From assembly GCF_019929665.1 (NCBI RefSeq), contig NZ_JAHZPZ010000003.1:1-64000 (forward strand): a DNA stretch of 64,000 bases. The letters run 5' to 3'. The notes beneath the pieces were generated by a model that was given only the letters and a program-made list of their open reading frames with translations, was not told where the DNA came from and did no database searches. Of the stretch, positions 55,243-61,635 are shown one piece after another. Positions within the stretch are counted from its first letter, which is position 1; every line of letters starts with the position of its first letter. Made by a program: the position numbers and the translations under genes. The DNA comes from Streptococcus infantis. GTDB taxonomy: Bacteria; Bacillota; Bacilli; Lactobacillales; Streptococcaceae.

Positions 55243-55941
55243 TTAAACTTTCACCCCATCATCAGTTTGCTCTTTTCTATCTAAGCCTAGGGCAAATTTA
55301 CGGATGAGAAGAAACTGGCCGTTTTCCTGCTTTGCGAAAGTGAGTACGACTGTCTTGGTGTTTGAACCGAGGGATAGATAGGTGATTTTCTTAATGTCGT
55401 AATCACCTGAGGTTGACTCAATTTCAGAATCTGGCAATCCATGCTTGCTGATGATATCTTTGTAGTTGGAGCCGCCTTTTCCTCTGTTTGCAGTGTCTCC
55501 CTCTATCAAAGCATCAAACTGTTCCTGGGTCCAAGAGAAGGTATCGGTATCTTCGATATCCTCTTCATCATAATCTTCATCTGGTCTATAATCTGGTAAT
55601 TTTCCAAATTCCTCATCCTCTGTTAAAGAGGTCAGACTTCTATATGGGTGTCGAAAGTTTTTAGCCAGGTCGGTAAAAAGCCCAGAAGGTAATACTTGCG
55701 TCATTAAGACAAGAAAAACGGATAGAATACCTAGGCTTGTTCCGATAATAGCCAATATTTTACGATTTTTGAGATTAAGGCCGATACCAAAAATGCCTAG
55801 GGCGATAGCAATAATGGCAAAGAAAAAGGCTAGAATGCTAATGATTGGTAGCCAGGAACTAAGAAGGGCCAGGGTTCCAAAGATGATGGCAAAGATTCCT
55901 AAAATTTTCTCTTCTTTATGTTTCATTTGTGAGTTTCTCAT
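55243..55941 (-). CDS. DUF4190-like membrane protein with C-terminal extracytoplasmic domain
   Basis: A 232-residue protein. Three hydrophobic helices (about residues 15-33, 35-55, 62-85) form a DUF4190-type membrane part: LGIFAIIFGTLALLSSW and IAIALGIFGIGLNLK. An acidic linker (YRPDEDYDEEDIEDTD) leads to a small globular domain (about 145-225) like those of DUF4190/DUF4352 proteins. Function unknown. A start five codons later (55926) is also possible; neither has a clear ribosome-binding site. Confidence 0.72.
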   Translation of the reverse strand: MRNSQMKHKEEKILGIFAIIFGTLALLSSWLPIISILAFFFAIIAIALGIFGIGLNLKNRKILAIIGTSLGILSVFLVLMTQVLPSGLFTDLAKNFRHPYRSLTSLTEDEEFGKLPDYRPDEDYDEEDIEDTDTFSWTQEQFDALIEGDTANRGKGGSNYKDIISKHGLPDSEIESTSGDYDIKKITYLSLGSNTKTVVLTFAKQENGQFLLIRKFALGLDRKEQTDDGVKV

Positions 55942-56023
55942 TTCTAATCAGGGTGTATTCTTATAGGTGTGAGATAGTGTCTATTATAGATAAAATAAGA
56001 GCTGATGTCAATTTCTGCTTAGA

Positions 56024-56061
56024 TAGTTCTCATTGAAACTTAAATGTTCTTATGAGAACTA
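56024..56061 (+). promoter_or_regulatory. Operator-like inverted repeat before the decayed ABC gene
   Basis: TAGTTCTCAT (56024-56033) and ATGAGAACTA (56052-56061) form a perfect 10-bp inverted repeat with an 18-bp spacer holding a possible -35 (TTGAAA). A MarR- or TetR-type regulator site is likely, but no such regulator gene is in the neighbourhood. Confidence 0.6.
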
Positions 56062-56084
56062 TTTTTACTTAGAAGGGAGAAAGA

Positions 56085-56436
56085 ATGGATAGACCGATGT
56101 TGGTCTTTAAACGTTTTTCAATCCCCAGTCTATTGATTCGGACGACTAATGATATCACGCAGATTCAGATGCTCTTTACCATGGGACTCCAAGTGGTCAC
56201 TCGTGGTCCTATCATGGTTATTTGGGCCATTGGGAAAATCCTTGGCAAGTTAGAATACTGGATTTGGGCAGTAGTGGCGGCAGTCATCGTCAACGATCTG
56301 CAATGCTGACTTGATTCTGGTCATGAAAGAAGGAAACATCATCGAGCAAGGCAATCATGAAGAGCTTATGGCTCAGAGTGGTTTCTATGCAGACCTCTAC
56401 AATAGTCAATTTACAGAAGACCAAGCAGAAGAATAA
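56085..56436 (+). pseudogene. Remnant of an ABC exporter (fused permease-ATPase)
   Basis: The first part (56085-56309) encodes 74 residues like an exporter membrane domain (SLLIRTTNDITQIQMLFTMGLQ, which is the SRTTND-type intracellular loop of MsbA/LmrA-like proteins). It runs into a stop after ASN-ASP-LEU-GLN-CYS. In another frame from 56307 the very end of the ATPase remains ([22 protein letters not shown] to the stop at 56434). Walker A, signature and Walker B are gone. An internal deletion of most of the gene explains this. GAAGGGAGAAAGA still precedes the ATG. Confidence 0.85.
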
Positions 56437-56441
56437 ATCTC

Positions 56442-56466
56442 AGAAGGCTTGACGGCCTTCTTTTTC
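56442..56466 (+). terminator. Terminator after the ABC remnant
   Basis: GAAGGC (56443-56448) pairs with GCCTTC (56455-56460), then TTTTTC. Confidence 0.8.
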
Positions 56467-56534
56467 TGCACTATACTAGAGTAGGAGATGCTAGCAGGCT
56501 TCTTGTGTAAAATCTAAAAATAACGAGAAAATAT

Positions 56535-57038
56535 ATGAAAAACTATCAAGAGTGGTACGACAAGAGGAAATCAAGCCTCCTTCGCTATCCACAAGGATTA
56601 CAACTGATGCGAATTTTTAATCGCATGATGACAGTTCTGATGCCCTTGGCTTACTTGACCTTGTTGGGAACAAACTTTGTAAGTAAAGGGGTTGGGAAAG
56701 AACTTTCTGCTTATATTTTAGTTCCAGCTTTAGGCTTTGTCCTATTGACGCTAGTTCGTAAGTGGATCAATCAACCGCGTCCCTATGAGACTTGGGAAAT
56801 TATTCCGCTACTAGACAAGGACAGCTCTGGGAATTCAATGCCTAGTCGCCATGTCTTTTCAGCAACCATCATTTCCATGGCTTGCCTGCATGCAAATCTT
56901 CCTGTGGGGTTGGTTTTGTTGGTCTTATCAGCTCTTCTCGGTCTTGTGCGGGTCTTAGGAGGCGTTCATTATCCTAAGGATGTTCTAGTTGGCTACGCCT
57001 GTGGTCTCCTCTTGGGAATTCTTTTCTTTATTGTGTAA
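56535..57038 (+). CDS. PAP2-family membrane phosphatase
   Basis: A 167-residue protein with five predicted helices. The PAP2 motifs are KWINQPRP (about residues 75-82), NSMPSRHVFS with the catalytic His (about 101) and RVLGGVHYPKD with the second His (about 150). It removes phosphate from a lipid, for example undecaprenyl pyrophosphate or phosphatidic acid, on the outer face of the membrane. The PSRH form replaces the common PSGH. It is monocistronic. Confidence 0.9.
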   Translation: MKNYQEWYDKRKSSLLRYPQGLQLMRIFNRMMTVLMPLAYLTLLGTNFVSKGVGKELSAYILVPALGFVLLTLVRKWINQPRPYETWEIIPLLDKDSSGNSMPSRHVFSATIISMACLHANLPVGLVLLVLSALLGLVRVLGGVHYPKDVLVGYACGLLLGILFFIV

Positions 57039-57043
57039 GAAGC

Positions 57044-57103
57044 AAAGCAAGTGGGCTTGGCCTCGTAACCACTTACGGGTCAAAAGTGACCACTTGCTTT
57101 TTT
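57044..57103 (+). terminator. Long-loop terminator after the PAP2 gene
   Basis: AAAGCAAGTGG (57044-57054) pairs with CCACTTGCTTT (57090-57100), then TTTG. The 35-base loop contains a second weak hairpin. Confidence 0.75.
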
Positions 57104-57107
57104 GCCC

Positions 57108-57136
57108 TTGTAAAGTCTTCTGGCCTTTGGTATAGT
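57108..57136 (+). promoter_or_regulatory. Promoter of the LytTR / LiaF-like operon
   Basis: TTGTAA (57108-57113), 17 bp, TATAGT (57131-57136), 20 bp before the start codon. Confidence 0.8.
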
Positions 57137-57156
57137 AGATGCAGAAAGGAGATAGG

Positions 57157-57603
57157 ATGAAGTTACGAATCGAGATTGATAGTGAATTAACTGAGACAGA
57201 GATTGTCATCAAGGCTGCAGCCCTGACAGATGAAATAGCTGACTTGCAACGACTCTTGCAAGAAACCAAGGCTCCTAGGTTGATCTTTTATAAGGGGACG
57301 GGTGAGTACTACTTAGACTTGGCAGAAATCCTCTTCTTTGAGACGGAAGGCAACAAGATTTACGCCCATACCCAGAAAGAGGCCTACGAGGTGAGACTCA
57401 AGCTTTATGAGTTAGAGTCCATCCTGCCCCGCTATTTCAGTCGGGTATCCAAGTCGACCATAGCCAATCTTCGGCAGGTTTACTCGGTTGACAAGTCCTT
57501 CTCAGGGACAGGAACTATTTCCTTTTATCAAACCCACAAGGAGGTTCACGTGTCACGGCACTACCAATCCCTCCTAAAAGAAAATCTAAGAAACATGAGG
57601 TAA
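57157..57603 (+). CDS. LytTR-domain DNA-binding regulator
   Basis: A 148-residue protein. A short N-terminal segment is followed by a LytTR DNA-binding domain (about residues 45-145): YYLDLAEILFFETEGNKIYAH, then FSRVSKSTIANLRQVYSV. No receiver domain is present, so it is not a two-component response regulator. Free LytTR proteins followed by a membrane protein form LytTR regulatory systems (HdrRM and BrsRM in S. mutans), where the membrane partner holds the regulator inactive. AAAGGAG precedes the ATG at 57157. Confidence 0.88.
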   Translation: MKLRIEIDSELTETEIVIKAAALTDEIADLQRLLQETKAPRLIFYKGTGEYYLDLAEILFFETEGNKIYAHTQKEAYEVRLKLYELESILPRYFSRVSKSTIANLRQVYSVDKSFSGTGTISFYQTHKEVHVSRHYQSLLKENLRNMR

Positions 57604-57607
57604 GAAC

Positions 57608-58282
57608 ATGAAAAAGAAAGCATTTGGTATTGTGTTGCTAGTATTGGCAGTTTTAGTATTATTACAGGGGAATTTTGGAATCCCTTCATTTGGAGGGCAG
57701 ATTTGGCCCTTGATTGGTATTGGATTTTTTGCCTATCAATCAGTTGAAGCATTGCTTCGTCGTCATTTCACTTCAGCCTCCGTTACAGCCCTAGTGGCCC
57801 TCATGATTGCTAATCATTTTTATGACATTTTACCGATTCCCAATCAATCATTGTTCTGGGCGAGTGTTCTCATCGTGCTTGGAGTAAGTATGCTGACTCA
57901 TACTAACAGAACTTGGAATGGAAAAAAATTTTGGTATGACGGTGAAAAGACCATTCTGACAGACAAGGAAGTCGCTTTTGGAGCGGGTACATTTTACAAG
58001 CAAGACCAAGAATTGGTAGAAGACGAGTTTGAAGTCGGATTTGGAAATGCCAAAATCTATTATGACAATGCAGAGATGTTAGGAGATAGCGCAACCTTGA
58101 AGATAGAAGTCGGATTTGGGAATGCAGTTATCTATGTGCCCCAACATTGGAGAGTGGACCTGAAGGTAGAAACTTTTTGTGGTGCGGCCAAGGCAGATGC
58201 TCCTGTAGCCCCAACCAGCAAAACCTTGATTATCCGTGGAGACGTAGCTTTCGGGAAACTTGGTGTCGTCTACGTCAAATAA
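57608..58282 (+). CDS. LiaF-like membrane protein, partner of the LytTR regulator
   Basis: A 224-residue protein. The first 100 residues form four short hydrophobic segments (about 5-22, 33-50, 57-76, 80-97). Residues 105-224 are a beta-rich domain with the twice-repeated FEVGFGNAKIYYDNAE and IEVGFGNAVIYVP, as in the C-terminal domain of LiaF and related cell-wall-antibiotic-response proteins. It starts 4 bp after the LytTR gene. LiaF proteins inhibit envelope-stress signalling; by analogy this one may restrain the LytTR regulator. That is inferred from order and fold only. Confidence 0.82.
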   Translation: MKKKAFGIVLLVLAVLVLLQGNFGIPSFGGQIWPLIGIGFFAYQSVEALLRRHFTSASVTALVALMIANHFYDILPIPNQSLFWASVLIVLGVSMLTHTNRTWNGKKFWYDGEKTILTDKEVAFGAGTFYKQDQELVEDEFEVGFGNAKIYYDNAEMLGDSATLKIEVGFGNAVIYVPQHWRVDLKVETFCGAAKADAPVAPTSKTLIIRGDVAFGKLGVVYVK

Positions 58283-58345
58283 AAAAGTCTTTCGTAAGTG
58301 TCTAGAGTTTTGGGAAAATGAAAAATTAAATATCATATATCTTGA

Positions 58346-58372
58346 GAGAGCGAGAAAATCGCTCTCTTTTTT
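58346..58372 (+). terminator. Rho-independent terminator of the LytTR operon
   Basis: GAGAGCGA (58346-58353) pairs with TCGCTCTC (58359-58366), loop GAAAA, then TTTTTTC. Confidence 0.9.
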
Positions 58373-58400
58373 CGTTGCAAAAATTAAAGAAAGGAGAAAA

Positions 58401-58475
58401 ATGTCAGATAATATTGAAATTGTTATGGATATAGCTGTGAATAAATCGCCATCAGCCGGTGATAAGAAAGGATAA
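58401..58475 (+). CDS. 24-residue small ORF at the element boundary
   Basis: AAAGGAG lies 5 bases before an ATG that opens a 24-codon frame: MSDNIEIVMDIAV, then NKSPSAGDKKG. I do not recognise it. Good ribosome-binding site and its place directly before the next small ORF speak for translation. It could be a leader or a fragment of a longer ancestor. Confidence 0.45.
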   Translation: MSDNIEIVMDIAVNKSPSAGDKKG

Positions 58476-58480
58476 ACCAA

Positions 58481-58645
58481 ATGACAAGACAAGCGCAACA
58501 ATCACGTGATCTAGTATTGAAAGAAATTATGCAGTCACAAAATATGACAAGAACGAGAGCTCATTTAATTTTGAAAGAGCTAGAGGGACTTGGTTTGTTT
58601 CAGTTTTCTGACACTGGTCAGTTTTTGTTAAAAGTAGGTGTTTAG
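58481..58645 (+). CDS. 54-residue winged-helix-like small protein
   Basis: A 54-residue frame starting MTRQAQQSRDLVLKEIM. RTRAHLILKELEGLGLF looks like the recognition helix and turn of a small winged-helix protein; DTGQFLLKVGV could be the wing. It is 5 bp after the 24-residue ORF and its stop is one base before the repA start, so it is likely part of the repA transcript. Possible roles are control of rep or excision; neither is shown. Confidence 0.55.
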   Translation: MTRQAQQSRDLVLKEIMQSQNMTRTRAHLILKELEGLGLFQFSDTGQFLLKVGV

Positions 58646-58646
58646 T

Positions 58647-59675
58647 ATGGAGCGAATTTCTGCAAGACAAGTTCAATCAAGTGAAAGATTTTATAGAATA
58701 CCAAAAATATTTGTTGAATCACCACTTTATAAACCGATGAGTACAGATGCTAAATTCACATACGCTATCTTGAAAGACCGTTTTGAACTATCTCTTAGAA
58801 ATAACTGGATTGATAAAAACGGAGATGTCTATCTGATTTATACAATTACTGAACTCCAAGAAATTTTAGGCTATGGAAATAAAAAAGTTATTAAACTAAA
58901 AAAAGAGCTTCAGGAATATGGCCTCTTAGAAGAAGTTCGACAAGGTTTGAATAAGCCTAATCTACTGTACTTAGGCAATATTGACTATCAAGCTCCCCCT
59001 ACTGAAGAAAATCACTCCCAACCATTGAAAACGGCGGAAATGTCAAAACGACACTTCCAAAAAAATCAAGGAAATGTCAAAATAACATCTCAAGAAATGT
59101 CGAAAGAACACACTAATGATACTGAGAATAACGAGACTGAATTATCTAATGATACTAATCGATACGAGGGCGAGTTATCTTTATCTGATTTATCAATTTC
59201 TGAAGCATTCAAAATGGGGCAACATGGTTTTCTTTCTCCTCAACTAGTTCAGAAACTCAGTTTGTTTGGGAAAGATGCGAAAATTCTTGAAAATAAAATC
59301 TATCAAGCAAAACGCCAAGTTGAGAAGGATTACAACAACTTAGCTGATCAGGAAATTTATGGAGAGGTTTGGCTGCAAGATCTTGAACGTGAGCTTGATA
59401 AATTGATTTTCAAAATTAAAACAGGAGAGGCTGAAGAAAAACCAATCCAGAATGTCCCAGCCTACTTCTACAAAATGATGATTCGTTTTTGGAAGATGGC
59501 TCTACTCATTGAAAAAGAACATGGTTTCCTGGAGGTATCAGGACAAAGTGAGTATGCTAGAAAATTCTCTGATGAGTGTCCTAGTCTGATTGCATACTAT
59601 TATCCAGATAAATTGTCGGAGACGAAACTTAATAGCTATTTATCAGAATTGTCTAAGGGAGTTGAAACATGTTAA
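58647..59675 (+). CDS. RepA_N-type replication initiator
   Basis: A 342-residue protein. The N-terminus (SERFYRIPKIFVESPLYKPMSTDAKFTYAIL, about residues 12-42, continuing to about 85 with YTITELQEILGYGNKKVIKLKKEL) matches the RepA_N domain of theta-replicating plasmids and of integrative elements. A polar linker (about 115-180) leads to a C-terminal helical domain with NVPAYFYKMMIRFWKMALLIEKE. RepA_N proteins bind repeated origin sequences that often lie inside the rep gene. The start ATG 58647 is preferred over the GTG at 58638. The next ORF overlaps its end by 7 bp. Confidence 0.85.
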   Translation: MERISARQVQSSERFYRIPKIFVESPLYKPMSTDAKFTYAILKDRFELSLRNNWIDKNGDVYLIYTITELQEILGYGNKKVIKLKKELQEYGLLEEVRQGLNKPNLLYLGNIDYQAPPTEENHSQPLKTAEMSKRHFQKNQGNVKITSQEMSKEHTNDTENNETELSNDTNRYEGELSLSDLSISEAFKMGQHGFLSPQLVQKLSLFGKDAKILENKIYQAKRQVEKDYNNLADQEIYGEVWLQDLERELDKLIFKIKTGEAEEKPIQNVPAYFYKMMIRFWKMALLIEKEHGFLEVSGQSEYARKFSDECPSLIAYYYPDKLSETKLNSYLSELSKGVETC

Positions 59676-59845
59676 AAGATGAATTTAGACCAATTGATGG
59701 TAAAGTGCTAACGATAGGTCGTAGCCCGAATGAGAAAATTTACATGGTTCCTAAAGCTGTTTTTGATTTACCGAAAAAAGAAAGAGCTGAGAAACTCAGT
59801 CAAATTTTCTCATCATGGCAACAGAAAGAGGATAGTAATGTTTAA
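59669..59845 (+). CDS. Small protein of unknown function overlapping repA
   Basis: A 58-residue frame starting MLKDEFRPIDGKVLTIG. It overlaps the end of repA by 7 bp and the next ORF by 8 bp, which speaks for coupled translation. No membrane helix; mixed charge. The end, KKERAEKLSQIFSSWQQ, could form a helix. I do not recognise it. Confidence 0.6.
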   Translation: MLKDEFRPIDGKVLTIGRSPNEKIYMVPKAVFDLPKKERAEKLSQIFSSWQQKEDSNV

Positions 59846-59972
59846 ACTAGTTACAATGGCTTTCTTATTGGTCTTAGCTTATGGAATAGGGCTTGTCATG
59901 CTGGAGCTGAAGAATGCTCCTCTAATGGATGATGAAAATCTATCAAGTCCAAATAATGAAGGAGACAAGTAG
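59838..59972 (+). CDS. Small single-helix membrane protein
   Basis: A 44-residue protein with one hydrophobic helix (FKLVTMAFLLVLAYGIGLVML, residues 2-22) and an acidic, Asn-rich tail. The ATG lies in the last codons of the previous ORF, after GAGGATAG. Its function is unknown; similar tiny membrane proteins are common in the rep regions of integrative elements. Confidence 0.6.
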   Translation: MFKLVTMAFLLVLAYGIGLVMLELKNAPLMDDENLSSPNNEGDK

Positions 59973-59974
59973 AT

Positions 59975-60184
59975 GTGAGTAAACAAACACAAAATCGTAT
60001 TAAAAAATTACGAAAACAGGCTAAGTTATCACAACAGACTTTGGCTGATCAGATAGGAGTGTTTCGCAACACAATATCTAACTGGGAGACAGGATATAGT
60101 CAGATAAGTCTTGAAAATGCTAAAAAAGTAGCAGAATACTTTGGTGTAACCATTGAATACCTGTTAGGATCAGAATCGGACTAA
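59975..60184 (+). CDS. XRE-family repressor of the mobile element
   Basis: A 69-residue Cro/CI-like helix-turn-helix protein: NRIKKLRKQAKLSQQTLADQ (residues 7-26), then IGVFRNTISNWETGY (the recognition helix) and YFGVTIEYLLG. The start is a GTG at 59975 with AAGGAG 12 bases upstream; no ATG fits. As the sole regulator in this part of the element it may control repA or the transfer genes. Confidence 0.8.
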   Translation: MSKQTQNRIKKLRKQAKLSQQTLADQIGVFRNTISNWETGYSQISLENAKKVAEYFGVTIEYLLGSESD

Positions 60185-60480
60185 ACCTAGTAAAGTTAAA
60201 TCTATATTGACCGAGAAGTCGTTAAACTATAGACCTTTGAAAACTGAATACAAGGCTTGCCCTGATGCAGCGTGGCTATGGATAAAAAAGAAACGGGGGC
60301 GAGTAGCAAACTAGAAAAGGATATCTAGTCCAGCCACTGAACGAAAAAGCATGACAACTGTCATAAGCTGAAGGAGTAAGGGTTACTAGACTATAAACCC
60401 AGCGTATAAAACACCGATGTAAAAATACGTTTTTACACAGCACAGCGTAATTTTCGCCTTTCAACTTCAAGGAGAAATCT
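60185..60480 (+). other. Noncoding stretch rich in hairpins (possible structured RNA, origin or oriT)
   Basis: A 296-bp stretch with no convincing gene. Inverted repeats include ACTAGA/TCTAGT (near 60314-60333), ATGACA-AC-TGTCAT (60351-60364), GGGTT/AACCC (60379-60400) and TGTAAAAA-TACG-TTTTTACA (60418-60437). The last is followed by AAGGAGA and the next start codon. The run of stems could be a long leader RNA, a replication or transfer origin; sequence alone does not decide. Confidence 0.5.
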
Positions 60481-60783
60481 ATGATAGATGAAATAACGGT
60501 CAGCCTAAAGGACTTAAAAGTTTTAGGAAAACAAGGAGGTGCGACGGCTCGCTTAGAGGACGGCACAGACCTTATCCTGAAGCCAGACTATGCAGTCAAA
60601 CAGGCTAAAGGATACGTAGACGGTCTTTTAAGGGATGTTGAATTTCATTTGCCTTATAAAAAGGTTTATGATCAAATTCGCACTATTAAGAGAGATGCTC
60701 AAGTTATAGCTCGAAAAGTTAAGACACCATTAGGAATGGAACTTCGTTTAACTGGGAGAGGTTATAATCGCCAAACTAAATAA
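60481..60783 (+). CDS. Conserved-looking hypothetical protein of the mobile element
   Basis: A 100-residue soluble protein. TVSLKDLKVLGKQGGATARLEDGTDLILKP suggests a small beta domain, and the second half is helical (VYDQIRTIKRDAQVIARKVK). AAGGAGA lies before the ATG. I do not recognise it; it is not the DUF961 seen in Tn916, judged by its start. It lies 18 bp before the LPXTG gene and may share its transcript. Confidence 0.65.
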   Translation: MIDEITVSLKDLKVLGKQGGATARLEDGTDLILKPDYAVKQAKGYVDGLLRDVEFHLPYKKVYDQIRTIKRDAQVIARKVKTPLGMELRLTGRGYNRQTK

Positions 60784-60801
60784 AGAAAAGGAAAAATCAA
60801 A

Positions 60802-61614
60802 ATGAACAAGAAAAATGTATTAGCTACACTAGCACTTTCCACTATCGCACTTGCACAAGCTGGTTATGTATCAGCAGATGAGATTGCACCAATTGATTCT
60901 TCTGCCCCAGCAACAGAAGTTGTTACGCCAACAACACCTAGCGCTTCAACAGAAACAGAGGCACCAGCAACTCAGCCAACAGAGCCTTCAGTTACTCCAG
61001 TTGACCCAACAACACCTAGTGTACAAGACAAAGACAACGCAGGAAGTCTTGATGGAGTGACAACTGATAAACCAGCACCTTCAGACAAGCCACAGGAAAA
61101 GGATAATGCAGGTAGCCTCGATGGTGTGCCAACACCATCAGATAAACCACAAGACAAAGACAACACAGGAAGTCTTGACGGAGTGACAACTGATAAACCA
61201 GCACCTTCAGACAAGCCACAGGAAAAGGATAATGCAGGTAGCCTTGATGGTGTTCCAGATGAACAGCCAAAAACTACTGATCAAGCGAACCAGCAAGGTA
61301 AGTCACAAATTGGAACTACTTCAACTTCAACAGGTCAAGTAGTGCATGACGTGACAAAAGAACCAGTTGAAACGAATACAGGAGCTTCAATTGTTAGCAC
61401 GCAAAACGGAAATGTAGTCCTTTCAAATGGATCTGTAGTAGCTCCTGAAGAGATCGGTGGTACTGTTAACGAAGATAAGACTATCTCTGTTACTGATAAA
61501 GAAGGCAAACTTAAAACACTTCCAAACACTGGAACTGCAGAAAGCATTCTAGGTACTATTGGGGCTATGTTGTTGACAGTAGTCAGCTACGTCTACAAGA
61601 AGAAACTATTTTAA
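60802..61614 (+). CDS. LPXTG-anchored surface protein with 42-residue repeats
   Basis: A 270-residue surface protein. The signal peptide (residues 1-25, MNKKNVLATLALSTIALAQA) is cleaved probably after VSA. A Thr/Pro-rich region (30-75) is followed by two 42-residue units, each with two KDNAGSLDGV-type elements and TDKPAPSDKPQE. A small domain (about 170-235) precedes the sorting signal LPNTG (about 239-243), hydrophobic helix and KKKLF tail. Sortase A links it to the wall. It may act as a spacer or companion of the adhesin downstream, whose start follows 21 bp later. Confidence 0.88.
   Translation: MNKKNVLATLALSTIALAQAGYVSADEIAPIDSSAPATEVVTPTTPSASTETEAPATQPTEPSVTPVDPTTPSVQDKDNAGSLDGVTTDKPAPSDKPQEKDNAGSLDGVPTPSDKPQDKDNTGSLDGVTTDKPAPSDKPQEKDNAGSLDGVPDEQPKTTDQANQQGKSQIGTTSTSTGQVVHDVTKEPVETNTGASIVSTQNGNVVLSNGSVVAPEEIGGTVNEDKTISVTDKEGKLKTLPNTGTAESILGTIGAMLLTVVSYVYKKKLF
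61024..61258 (+). repeat. 126-bp tandem repeat in the LPXTG gene
   Basis: The motif GACAACGCAGGAAGTCTTGA at 61033 returns as GACAACACAGGAAGTCTTGA at 61159, a shift of 126 bp (42 codons), with nearly identical sequence in between. The second copy is cut after about 100 bp. This points to a recent in-frame duplication. Confidence 0.85.
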
Positions 61615-61635
61615 TTAAGTGAAGGAGAAAGAAAA

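Noticed and set aside
60972..61270. Minus-strand ORFs across the LPXTG repeats
   Set aside because: They are mirror frames of the repetitive Thr/Pro/Asp coding sequence and have no start signals.
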